Shown piece after piece: positions 51,526 to 59,301 of a stretch of DNA of 64,000 nt. Source of the DNA: Bacteroidota bacterium (GTDB taxonomy: Bacteria; Bacteroidota; Bacteroidia; Cytophagales; Cytophagaceae). The notes beneath the pieces were generated by a model. It did no database searches, was not told the origin of the DNA, and worked only from the letters and a program-made list of their open reading frames with translations. Numbering within the stretch: position 1 is the stretch's first letter; every line of letters begins with the position of its first letter. Location of the stretch: contig JAEYZG010000062.1 in assembly GCA_023428135.1 (NCBI GenBank), positions 62,001 through 126,000 of the forward strand. The letters are read 5' to 3'. The translations under genes and the position numbers were made by a program.

Positions 51526-52236
51526 GTGGGTAATACTTATTTCAGATTTAAGCAATTCCAAGTCAACCAGGAGAAAGCAGGAATGAAAGTCTGCACAGAT
51601 TCCTGCATATTCGGTGCATACATTAACACGGGAGAAGTGCAGAATATACTTGACATCGGCAGTGGCACAGGGCTTCTTTCATTAATGCTGGCACAAAAAA
51701 CAACTGCAGAAATTGACGCAGTTGAAATAGATGCTGATGCGGCTTTACAATCTGAGGAGAATTTTAGAAACAGCAAATGGAGGGAAAGGATTTCTCTATA
51801 TAGATCCTCCATACAGGAATTCAGCGCTGCAGCAACAAAAAAATATGACCTCATAATTTCAAATCCACCCTTTTTCACCAATCATTTACTATCACCAAAC
51901 CCCAAACTGAACAAGGCTATCCATGGTACAACCCTTTCTTTAAAAGAACTTTCAGAATGTGTTGACAATCTTTTATCTACAGAAGGGAAATTTTATGTTT
52001 TACTCCCTCCTTATGAAGCTACTGTTTTTGAAGAATCGCTAAACGAGTTAAACCTTTATCTGCAACACAGACTTGAGATCAAAGATAAAAGTGAAGGAAA
52101 AATAATAAGAGTAATTGATTGCTACAGAAGGAACCCAACTACTGTATCAAACGAATCTCTTACTATCAAAAACTCTGAGGGACAGTATACCTCTGAATTC
52201 TCAGACCTTCTTCGCCCCTATTATCTTTTTCTTTAA
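51526..52236 (+). CDS. tRNA1(Val) adenine-37 N6-methyltransferase-like protein, GTG start
   Basis: An SAM-dependent N6-adenine methyltransferase of 236 residues resembling TrmN6/YfiC. Motif I is ILDIGSGTGLLSLML at about 41-55, and the catalytic NPPF lies at 113-116 in DLIISNPPFF. The start FRFKQFQVNQE...MKVCTDSCIFGA is the family's usual opening. GTG 51526 is the only suitable start. It is the last gene of the aroQ operon, and ends 1 bp before the convergent saccharopine dehydrogenase-like gene. Confidence 0.85.
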   Translation: MGNTYFRFKQFQVNQEKAGMKVCTDSCIFGAYINTGEVQNILDIGSGTGLLSLMLAQKTTAEIDAVEIDADAALQSEENFRNSKWRERISLYRSSIQEFSAAATKKYDLIISNPPFFTNHLLSPNPKLNKAIHGTTLSLKELSECVDNLLSTEGKFYVLLPPYEATVFEESLNELNLYLQHRLEIKDKSEGKIIRVIDCYRRNPTTVSNESLTIKNSEGQYTSEFSDLLRPYYLFL

Positions 52237-52237
52237 G

Positions 52238-53566
52238 TTATTGATTTATTATCTTAAATATAATTCCTTCCTGTTCCAATTCCCGAAGGATCGGATAATA
52301 AAGTTCACTCCTATTAGGTACATGGACACCAGTAAGTTTAATTTTTCCTTCCAGCAAAAGCTTAGCAGCTATGCCAAGAGGCAGCCCAACAGTTTTGGCC
52401 ATGGCTGTATTCATCTGGTCGTCTCCATTTACAACTAAAGAGGAGGTTTTCCTGAACAGCTTATCTCCTATTTTATATTCAAAATAATGGACCATAACTA
52501 TTCTGTCCTTATCATTTGATTCCAGCTTCCATTTCTCTTCAAGCAAGCTTTGCAAATGCTGAGCGGGTGTAGCATTTAGCAGTTTAATTTTATTACCTGA
52601 ATCAAATAAACCAAGCCATTGCATTAGTTTGATCTCATTACTTTGAGGAGTTATTCCAAGATATTTGAATGTTCTCTCTGTTATACTACCAGTTCCGGCA
52701 GGCAAATAGGCTTCCAGCAGATTAACAAAAGAAGCATCCGATGGCAAATCTATTGTATATGAATCTTCTGTAAGACCAAGCTGAACAAGACAATCCCAGG
52801 CTCTGCAATATCCTTCTCCTCTGAGGGTTCCTCTGATAAAAGTATCGATCCCATTCAGGCCATAGAGATCAATGTATTTTAATGAATCTCTGTTCAGATA
52901 CCCCTCAAACCTTCCTGCATCATCCACTTCAATATTTTCAATTCTTGAAAAAAGACGGTGATAGGGCACATATTTATAAATTCCGTTTTCCAGATATTTA
53001 ACAGTTCCTTGTCCTGCAAGCACCACATTGCGCGGGTTCCAGCTTATTTTATAGTGCCACGGATTAGTATCAGATTCAGGAGCAACCAGTCCACCTGTAT
53101 AGGACTTGAAACTGATAAGTGATCCTTCGTCTGCTTTGATTTTATCGATTTCTTCCATTGCAGACATATGATCGATGCCCGGGTCAAGGCCAGTTTCCAT
53201 CAGAATCAGTACACCTTTGTCTTTAGCTTCTTTATCAAGTGCTTGTATTTCCTGAGAAACATAAGAAGCGGTCATAAAAGGGACTGATAGATTCAAACAT
53301 TCTCTGGCGGCAATAATATGTAAATGTGGAGGAAGCAGCGATATTACAAGATGATGCGCTCCAATTTCCTTTTGTCTCTGTGCAGCATTATTGATATCAA
53401 AAATCAAAGGGACACCAGAGGGATGACTTTTTAATTTTCCATTGATCAGTTTTTCATCAGTGTCTGCTACTGTAAGCTTCCAGCCTTTTGTTGCACAAGC
53501 TTTTAAAAGATAAGTAATTAATGCTGCCGACGACCTTCCAGCTCCTAACACCAGTATTTTTTTCAT
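52238..53566 (-). CDS. Saccharopine dehydrogenase family protein
   Basis: A 442-residue NAD(P)-dependent enzyme of the saccharopine dehydrogenase/reductase fold: N-terminal Rossmann segment ILVLGAGRSSAALITYL, substrate-domain motif MTASYVSQEIQALDKEA, GLDPGIDHMSAMEEIDK, and CGGL-like YTGGLVAPESDTNP. Such proteins take part in lysine or related amino-acid catabolism, forming or splitting a lysine-2-oxoglutarate adduct; the precise substrate is not readable here. It stands alone, 63 bp from the divergent esterase gene. Confidence 0.85.
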   Translation of the reverse strand: MKKILVLGAGRSSAALITYLLKACATKGWKLTVADTDEKLINGKLKSHPSGVPLIFDINNAAQRQKEIGAHHLVISLLPPHLHIIAARECLNLSVPFMTASYVSQEIQALDKEAKDKGVLILMETGLDPGIDHMSAMEEIDKIKADEGSLISFKSYTGGLVAPESDTNPWHYKISWNPRNVVLAGQGTVKYLENGIYKYVPYHRLFSRIENIEVDDAGRFEGYLNRDSLKYIDLYGLNGIDTFIRGTLRGEGYCRAWDCLVQLGLTEDSYTIDLPSDASFVNLLEAYLPAGTGSITERTFKYLGITPQSNEIKLMQWLGLFDSGNKIKLLNATPAQHLQSLLEEKWKLESNDKDRIVMVHYFEYKIGDKLFRKTSSLVVNGDDQMNTAMAKTVGLPLGIAAKLLLEGKIKLTGVHVPNRSELYYPILRELEQEGIIFKIINQ

Positions 53567-53629
53567 ATCTGACCGATTTGCCTTATTTCCGATATACGAG
53601 TCTGCACTAAAAATAGAAAATAAATTTTT

Positions 53630-54298
53630 ATGTTTGGACAGTTAAATAATTCTATGAAAACACATTTTCTTAAAGTTGAAAAAACTGCAAGGTATTGTAC
53701 ACTTGGAGAGATGAATGAGCAAACCAGAAATATCTGGATAGTTTGTCATGGCTATGGCCAGCTTGCTCCCTATTTTATTGATAAATTTAAGATATTAGAC
53801 GATGACAGTACTTTCATAGTAGCCCCGGAAGCCCTTTCCAGGTTTTATCTTGAAGGTTTCAGCGGAAGAGTGGGCGCAACCTGGATGACTAAAGAAGAGC
53901 GTGAAAGCGATATTGAAGATTATGTCGAATATCTTGAAAAGCTTTATAATGAAATAACTCATGGTTATCCTGCAGCCCAGTTTAAACTCAACATCCTGGG
54001 CTTTTCACAGGGAGTAGCAACAGTATGCAGATGGGCAGTGAGTAAAAAAAAGAACTTTGGTAAACTTGTTTTATGGGCAGGAATATTTCCACCTGATTTG
54101 AATACAGACTTTCAGTTTAGTATGGAAACCTTTCAGGAAAAGGAAGTAATTATTGTTTATGGAGATCGAGACCCTTTGTTAAAGGAAGAACATTTAAAGG
54201 AAATAGAATTGCTGGGTTCTAAGTTTAAAAATTTAAAAGTGATAATTTTTAATGGGAAACATGAGATCAATGAGCAGGTGCTGAATCAACTAAAATAA
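53630..54298 (+). CDS. Alpha/beta hydrolase, phospholipase/carboxylesterase family
   Basis: 222 residues with nucleophile Ser126 in GFSQG, an oxyanion-loop CHGYGQ at 39-44, the acidic residue in VYGDRDPLL and a histidine in FNGKHEIN near the C-terminus. It lacks a signal peptide, so is cytoplasmic. The group includes acyl-protein thioesterase-like and carboxylesterase enzymes; substrate unknown. The family commonly starts at the second methionine (53654, MKTHFLKVEKTARY), so the first eight residues may not be translated. A strong terminator follows. Confidence 0.8.
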   Translation: MFGQLNNSMKTHFLKVEKTARYCTLGEMNEQTRNIWIVCHGYGQLAPYFIDKFKILDDDSTFIVAPEALSRFYLEGFSGRVGATWMTKEERESDIEDYVEYLEKLYNEITHGYPAAQFKLNILGFSQGVATVCRWAVSKKKNFGKLVLWAGIFPPDLNTDFQFSMETFQEKEVIIVYGDRDPLLKEEHLKEIELLGSKFKNLKVIIFNGKHEINEQVLNQLK

Positions 54299-54336
54299 AT
54301 ATTTACTAAACCTTAAATCTGTGGTATATAAACAAA

Positions 54337-54364
54337 AAAAGGGTTGCTTTGGGCAACCCTTTTT
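54337..54364. terminator. Bidirectional intrinsic terminator
   Basis: GGGTTGC (54341-54347) pairs with GCAACCC (54353-54359), flanked by A-run before and T-run after, extending the stem with A-T pairs. It lies between the convergent esterase and T9SS cargo genes. Confidence 0.85.
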
Positions 54365-54382
54365 AATATTGTTATTAGTTAA

Positions 54383-55315
54383 TTACTTAACAACAAGTTT
54401 CTCAACTGCTGAAGGAACTCCATCAACATTTACAGTTACAACATAAAGACCTGAAGTAAGATCAGAAGTGTTGATAGTTGCAGAAGTTGTAGAACCTTTT
54501 ACAGTCTTAACAACTGTTCCTTTAAGATCAGATACGTTTACTACAGCTTCTGAAGTTGCATTGTAGGTCAATGTAGTGAAATCAGAAGCAGGGTTTGGGG
54601 AAATAGAAATTGAAGAAACTTTAGAACCTTTTAGGATACCATCAACATTGCTTCCAATTTGTAGGTTATCAAAAGATACAGTTCCAGAGAATTTGGAGCA
54701 AACTGAAGCAGGATTACACCAACTTTCTCCAGCACCACCATTAATTACTATGTAAAGACCTGCAACTCTTGTAAAATTTTCAACAGGATAGATTTCTGGA
54801 TTCCAACCTGCACCTGGTTCACAAGTTGTGTTATACTCATAACCAGAACCTTCATAATCATAAACAGCATCTACAGTTTCACCTGCAGGAACTATAATCG
54901 GATCAGTATTTGCATTGATTGTATCACCTAACTCTGCAGGGCAATTTTGACCAGCAGGGAAATCAGGATCAACAAGTTTTAGATCTACTCTAAGCCTAAT
55001 AGGAGCAGTTCCGTTATTCGTAACTGAAAATTTAACTACAGGATTATTAGTAATATCAATAGCGTTTGTAGATTTGATGTAAAGACCAAATCCTTTAAAA
55101 GCTGAATCAGCTTCAGCAGCAGTTACAACTAATTTGCCATCTGACTCAACTATTGAAGGGTAAATAGTTTTATCATTGTACCAACCATCTTCAGCTGTTG
55201 CTGCAATTTCTCCATCATCGAAACCATCAAAATATCCGGTTCCATTAAATACAGATTGTGCAAAGCTTGAGGTTGCAAAAGCAATTGCCAAAACAGAAAG
55301 TAATTGTTTTTTCAT
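54383..55315 (-). CDS. Secreted protein with T9SS C-terminal sorting domain
   Basis: 310 residues: signal peptide (LLSVLAIAFATSSFAQ), a beta-rich N-terminal domain (about 20-225) resembling carbohydrate-binding or discoidin-like modules, with a pair of cysteines in each of two loops (CPAELGDT; CEPGAG and CNPASVCS), and a type A sorting domain from about 228 (SISISPNPASDFTTL, then ASDLTSGLYVVTV-like strands, ending KLVVK). It is exported by the type IX system and probably anchored to the surface. The next genes upstream are porT and ubiE, but with their own orientation and 219 bp between. Confidence 0.85.
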   Translation of the reverse strand: MKKQLLSVLAIAFATSSFAQSVFNGTGYFDGFDDGEIAATAEDGWYNDKTIYPSIVESDGKLVVTAAEADSAFKGFGLYIKSTNAIDITNNPVVKFSVTNNGTAPIRLRVDLKLVDPDFPAGQNCPAELGDTINANTDPIIVPAGETVDAVYDYEGSGYEYNTTCEPGAGWNPEIYPVENFTRVAGLYIVINGGAGESWCNPASVCSKFSGTVSFDNLQIGSNVDGILKGSKVSSISISPNPASDFTTLTYNATSEAVVNVSDLKGTVVKTVKGSTTSATINTSDLTSGLYVVTVNVDGVPSAVEKLVVK

Positions 55316-55374
55316 AGAATTAAGTTTATTGAATTATTTTTAGATTAAGTTTAATTTTTTAATATCAAACTATA

Positions 55375-55406
55375 CAAATGTAATAATAAAAGCCTGACAA
55401 TAACAA
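55375..55406 (-). promoter_or_regulatory. Bacteroidota-type promoter of the T9SS cargo gene
   Basis: On the minus strand, TTG (55404-55406) is followed after 21 bp by TACATTTG (55375-55382). These match the -33 (TTG) and -7 (TAnnTTTG) boxes of Bacteroidota with the correct spacing of 17-23 bp. It predicts a transcript start about 55 bases upstream of the ATG at 55315. No Shine-Dalgarno is needed in this phylum. Confidence 0.5.
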
Positions 55407-55534
55407 TAGTTTGAAATAATATTTTAGCTCGTCTATAAATTCTAAATAAGAAAAATCACATATTTCTAGAAGTAGCTAAATTTCAGAGCACTAACACCCT
55501 AAATAGAATAATTTCAAGAATGATTGACATTATT

Positions 55535-56257
55535 TTATTCAAAATTCAGATATAAAGTAACCGTATGCGTAAATACTTTTTTTAAACTTTTACTGTAAAT
55601 ATTATCATCATTAATCAACATATTTTTGATTCCGTGCGAAAATCTTAGCTCGGGTGAAAATTTAAACAGTGGATAGTAAATATCAAAACCAAATCCATAG
55701 TCTATTCTTAAATCCGTATTCTGAACCCGAAGATCCGTTTCTTTTTTTTCTTTTTTCTTTGCTCCTGCCTCTATACCAGGATTGATCCCTCCGAGAATAT
55801 ACATTCTGGCATTTTTTCTCCTTTGTGACTTAAATTTCACAAGAAGTGGTAAGTTAATATAAGAAGATTCTGTAATCTGATCTGACTTATACTTGTTCTG
55901 GAATTGATATACAACATTTCTTGTGTACAAAGAAAAGTTTGGCAAAAGCCTTAAATCCCAGTGATCATGCAATTTTAAATTTACAATAAATCCTATTGTC
56001 AAGGCTCCATTATTCCCCGGTGCAGCTTGTCTAATGGAATCCAGCTGAAAATAATAGTCGGAATGGACCACATTAAATTTGGTCATTCCTCCAGCAAGGA
56101 AAAATCCATAGTGCAAAAGCTTGTCGTCATAAAATGGCAGGTTTGTATTTGCCGTATATTGACCGAATGACTTGCTCAGGGTGAATAAACAAAAAAATAG
56201 AGCTATTGTTTTTTTGCCACGTAAATGGAGGCTATTCCTAAACTTAAAGATTGACAT
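55535..56257 (-). CDS. porT: PorT-family outer membrane beta-barrel protein (T9SS)
   Basis: A 240-residue outer membrane barrel protein. A signal peptide (TIALFFCLFTLSKSFGQ) follows a short basic leader, then amphipathic strands and the PorT features NLPFYDDKLLHYGFFLAGG, HSDYYFQLDSI and the C-terminal TVTLYLNFE barrel end. PorT is needed for type IX secretion in Porphyromonas and Cytophaga relatives, and its location beside ubiE is conserved. The start overlaps the last 55 bp of ubiE; a later alternative start near the basic RGKK would shorten the overlap. Confidence 0.78.
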   Translation of the reverse strand: MSIFKFRNSLHLRGKKTIALFFCLFTLSKSFGQYTANTNLPFYDDKLLHYGFFLAGGMTKFNVVHSDYYFQLDSIRQAAPGNNGALTIGFIVNLKLHDHWDLRLLPNFSLYTRNVVYQFQNKYKSDQITESSYINLPLLVKFKSQRRKNARMYILGGINPGIEAGAKKKEKKETDLRVQNTDLRIDYGFGFDIYYPLFKFSPELRFSHGIKNMLINDDNIYSKSLKKVFTHTVTLYLNFE

Positions 56258-56928
56258 GTTGCTGATTTAAATCCAATTCTGTTTAAAATACCGACAAACT
56301 CTTTTCCGTAAGGAAACTTCTTAACTGATTCAGGAAGATATGTATACGCAGCCTTGTCTCTTGATACCAGCCTTCCGATAAGAGGAAGAATTTGTTTACT
56401 ATAAAAAGAATACAATTGTTTAAACGGAAATTTCTCTGGCTGAGAAAATTCCAAGATCATTACTTCACCACCTGGTTTCAGAACTCTGAAAATCTCACTA
56501 AGTCCTTTTTCCAGATGTTCGAAATTCCTTACACCAAAGGCAACGGTCACCGCATCAAAATAATTGTCCGGAAATATAATATTTTCAGAATCGCCTTGCT
56601 GAAGGATTATTTTACCGCCAAGACCAAGTTTTGAAATTTTCTCTCTGCCAATGGTCAGCATTCCTTCCGAAATATCTATACCGATGATTCTTTCAGGATT
56701 AATACTTAGCGCTTCAATAGCCAGGTCCCCGGTTCCAGTCGCAATATCCAGTATAAGTTGGGGCTTGTTTGCTTTCAATTTACTGATAGCTTTTTTTCTC
56801 CATCTGATATCGATTCCTGCACTTAAAACTCTGTTTAGCAGATCATATTTAGGGGCGATATTATCGAACATTTGAGAAACCTGTTCCTTTTTGCCTTTGC
56901 TTAAATCGTCCTTATAAGGTAATACCAT
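56203..56928 (-). CDS. ubiE: Demethylmenaquinone methyltransferase
   Basis: An SAM-dependent C-methyltransferase of menaquinone synthesis, 241 residues. SAM motif I is LILDIATGTGDLAIEAL at about 58-69, post I RIIGIDISEGML, and signatures YDLLNRVLSAGIDIRWRKK and DAVTVAFGVRNFE. Menaquinone also serves the complex I genes in this window. It is upstream of and overlaps porT by 55 bp; the upstream OmpA gene has a terminator before it. Confidence 0.93.
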   Translation of the reverse strand: MVLPYKDDLSKGKKEQVSQMFDNIAPKYDLLNRVLSAGIDIRWRKKAISKLKANKPQLILDIATGTGDLAIEALSINPERIIGIDISEGMLTIGREKISKLGLGGKIILQQGDSENIIFPDNYFDAVTVAFGVRNFEHLEKGLSEIFRVLKPGGEVMILEFSQPEKFPFKQLYSFYSKQILPLIGRLVSRDKAAYTYLPESVKKFPYGKEFVGILNRIGFKSATCQSLSLGIASIYVAKKQ

Positions 56929-56950
56929 CAGTCAAAATTTTGCGCAAATT

Positions 56951-56986
56951 AAATAAAAAAAGGCTAAACCGAATGGTTTAGCCTTT
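56951..56986 (-). terminator. Intrinsic terminator of the third TPR-PD40-OmpA gene
   Basis: AGGCTAAACC (56961-56970) pairs with GGTTTAGCCT (56975-56984) with two more A-T pairs and a GAAT loop. On the minus strand a U-run (TTTTTTATTT) follows. It lies 21 bp after the stop at 57008 and 22 bp before ubiE starts. Confidence 0.85.
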
Positions 56987-57007
56987 ATAAACTTTTCAGG
57001 TGGAAAG

Positions 57008-59272
57008 TTACTTACCCAAAATCCGAATCTCAGTCCTCCTGTTCAGTACTCTTCCTTCCTCAGTATCATTCGGTGCAAGAGGACTTGCTTCTCCATAACC
57101 GACCACCGATAAGTGAGTTTTATCTATCCCATTACTCAAAAGATACTCTTCAACTGCTTTAGCTCTCTTTTCTGATAAAATCTTATTTGCAGCGTCTTCT
57201 CCAAGATTATCCGTATAACCTCCTATCTCAATATTTAATGAAGGATTTTCTTTCAAAATACTGATCAACAGATCAAGCTCATTTCTCGATACTTCATTTA
57301 GGTCCCATTTAGCTGTCTCGAAATGAACATTTCTTAATATAAAGGACTCTCCCACTGCTGCTGAATTGATAATACTCTTATCAAATTCCATTGCAGGAGT
57401 ACCTTTAAAGTTACTTTCAAGTGCAACTATACTGCCGTCAGTAAAGCCATCTACAACTTCCAGCTGCGTAGTTGATACGCCTCTTCCTTTTAAATATTCA
57501 GAGACACTTTTACTTCTTTCCTGTGCAAGAGTAGGGTTTTCATTGCTTTCTACCGATCCTTTTAACTTAAGTTTTGCTTCAGGATTTTTCTTTAAAATCT
57601 CCGCGGCTTTGTCAAGTTCTTTTTGATTCAAGGTACTTAAAACTGATTTCCCTTTTTCAAAATGAATATCTCTCATAAGGAATTTTCCAGAATAAAACTT
57701 CTCAGGCAAAATGATCGCTAAACCTGAATCTTTCTGAATAAATGGAATGACAAAATCTCTTGTTATTACCATACTTTCATCAGCTGTAAAAGGAATATCC
57801 AACTCCTGAGTCAACAATGTATCTTTACCGTCTACAAGTTTTATCCTGTAGGAATTATAAGCTGTAAGTGCTGCCGAATATTTGCCATCCTGAGTGATTG
57901 CGGATTCATTTACAGGTTTGGTTGTATTTCTTGTGGAAACGAATAAAATCTGAAGATTATTTACTTTTTTACCAGTCCGATCTTCTGTAACTATCCCATT
58001 GATTTTCACTGATGGTATAGGTAAAATTTCATAGATATCCTTTTCTCCGTATCCACCTTCGCGATATGAGGATATGTATGACTTCTTGGAAATAGACGAA
58101 AGATAAAAATACACATCATCATCCGGCGTATTAATCGGATAGCCCATATTTTCCGGTTCTGACCATTTGCCGCTATCACCAAGGACCGATTTGAATACAT
58201 CATACCCTCCCATATTTTTATGCCCTCTTGAACTGAAGTAAAGGGTCTTTCCATCCGGTGTAATAAACGGAGCATCTTCATCCTCATCACTGTTGATACC
58301 GCCTCTCAACTCTGTAGGCTTTCCCCACGATCCGTCAGCATTTTTCGTTACATAATAGATATCAAGGTCTCCGTTTCTTTTGTAGTGATTGGTAGCGAAA
58401 TATGCAGTCTTGCCATCTGCAGAAATAAATGCATCGGCTTCAAAATCCCGGGAATTAATACCCGCAAAAGGCTTAAGATCTCCCCATTTGTCTCCATTTC
58501 TTTCAGTATAATAAATATCTCCGCCTTTTGTAAATTTATATACAAGCAACTTGGTATCATTATCAAACAGCTGAATGGAAGCATCATGTCCACCTGAATT
58601 CAGCTGTATTTTCTGCGGTTCAGACCATTTACCTTCCTCCAGTTTTTTTGACTGAAAGATATCTTCAAAAGGCTCACCATCCAGGTCTTCTTTACTTGAC
58701 TCATTTGACCTTCTGGAAGTAAACAAAAGTAATTTGTCATCCATAGAGGTAACAGGACTATGCTCTGAATAAGAACTATTGATGACAGGCCCAAGATTTG
58801 AAACCAGATAGTTCTGATTATTTTTAACAAATTCTTTTGCTGTGCTTACCTGATTGATATATTTTGAAAGGTCTTTCTGACGAAGATCTTTTTTGGATAG
58901 ATTGGACTGATAAATATTATATTGTTCAAGAGCTTTATCAAACATATAATTTTGATGATAGACTCTTCCCATCCAGAAATGAATATGTTTATCTACAACA
59001 GAATCAAGAGCATAAACCTTTTCAATATATGTCAGTGCTTTTTCTTTGGAATACCTGTGGAGATAGCAGACAGCTGCACCAAATAATGCTTTAGTATTTT
59101 TAGGTTCTTTAGTTAAAACCCTTTCAAAAAAAGGCAGAGCATTTCTGTAATGTTCCTGTCTCAACAGACGTTGTCCTTCCCTCAAATCACCTGAAACATC
59201 CTGACTTTTTGCCTGAACTATAAGTCCTAACGACATCACCAGGATTAAAAAAAATCTGACATTCAACTCCAT
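57008..59272 (-). CDS. TPR-PD40-OmpA protein with a second, degenerate OmpA domain
   Basis: A periplasmic/outer-membrane protein of 754 residues. Signal peptide to about 24; TPR helices about 28-130; a beta-propeller of PD40/WD40-like repeats about 165-410 (DKLLLFTSRR, GGINSDEDEDAPFITPDG, GYDVFKSVLGDSGKWSEPENMGYP); a beta domain (about 415-500); then two OmpA-like domains, 530-642 and 643-754. The last has the peptidoglycan-binding motif GYTDNLGEDAAN...SEKRAKAV; in the first it is replaced by GSVESNENPTLAQERSK, without the Asp. The domain order is like PorE of the T9SS. It lies last in a tandem of three paralogues, followed by a terminator. Confidence 0.88.
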   Translation of the reverse strand: MELNVRFFLILVMSLGLIVQAKSQDVSGDLREGQRLLRQEHYRNALPFFERVLTKEPKNTKALFGAAVCYLHRYSKEKALTYIEKVYALDSVVDKHIHFWMGRVYHQNYMFDKALEQYNIYQSNLSKKDLRQKDLSKYINQVSTAKEFVKNNQNYLVSNLGPVINSSYSEHSPVTSMDDKLLLFTSRRSNESSKEDLDGEPFEDIFQSKKLEEGKWSEPQKIQLNSGGHDASIQLFDNDTKLLVYKFTKGGDIYYTERNGDKWGDLKPFAGINSRDFEADAFISADGKTAYFATNHYKRNGDLDIYYVTKNADGSWGKPTELRGGINSDEDEDAPFITPDGKTLYFSSRGHKNMGGYDVFKSVLGDSGKWSEPENMGYPINTPDDDVYFYLSSISKKSYISSYREGGYGEKDIYEILPIPSVKINGIVTEDRTGKKVNNLQILFVSTRNTTKPVNESAITQDGKYSAALTAYNSYRIKLVDGKDTLLTQELDIPFTADESMVITRDFVIPFIQKDSGLAIILPEKFYSGKFLMRDIHFEKGKSVLSTLNQKELDKAAEILKKNPEAKLKLKGSVESNENPTLAQERSKSVSEYLKGRGVSTTQLEVVDGFTDGSIVALESNFKGTPAMEFDKSIINSAAVGESFILRNVHFETAKWDLNEVSRNELDLLISILKENPSLNIEIGGYTDNLGEDAANKILSEKRAKAVEEYLLSNGIDKTHLSVVGYGEASPLAPNDTEEGRVLNRRTEIRILGK

Positions 59273-59301
59273 AGTATTATTTACTCTTAATTTCGGTACA
59301 A

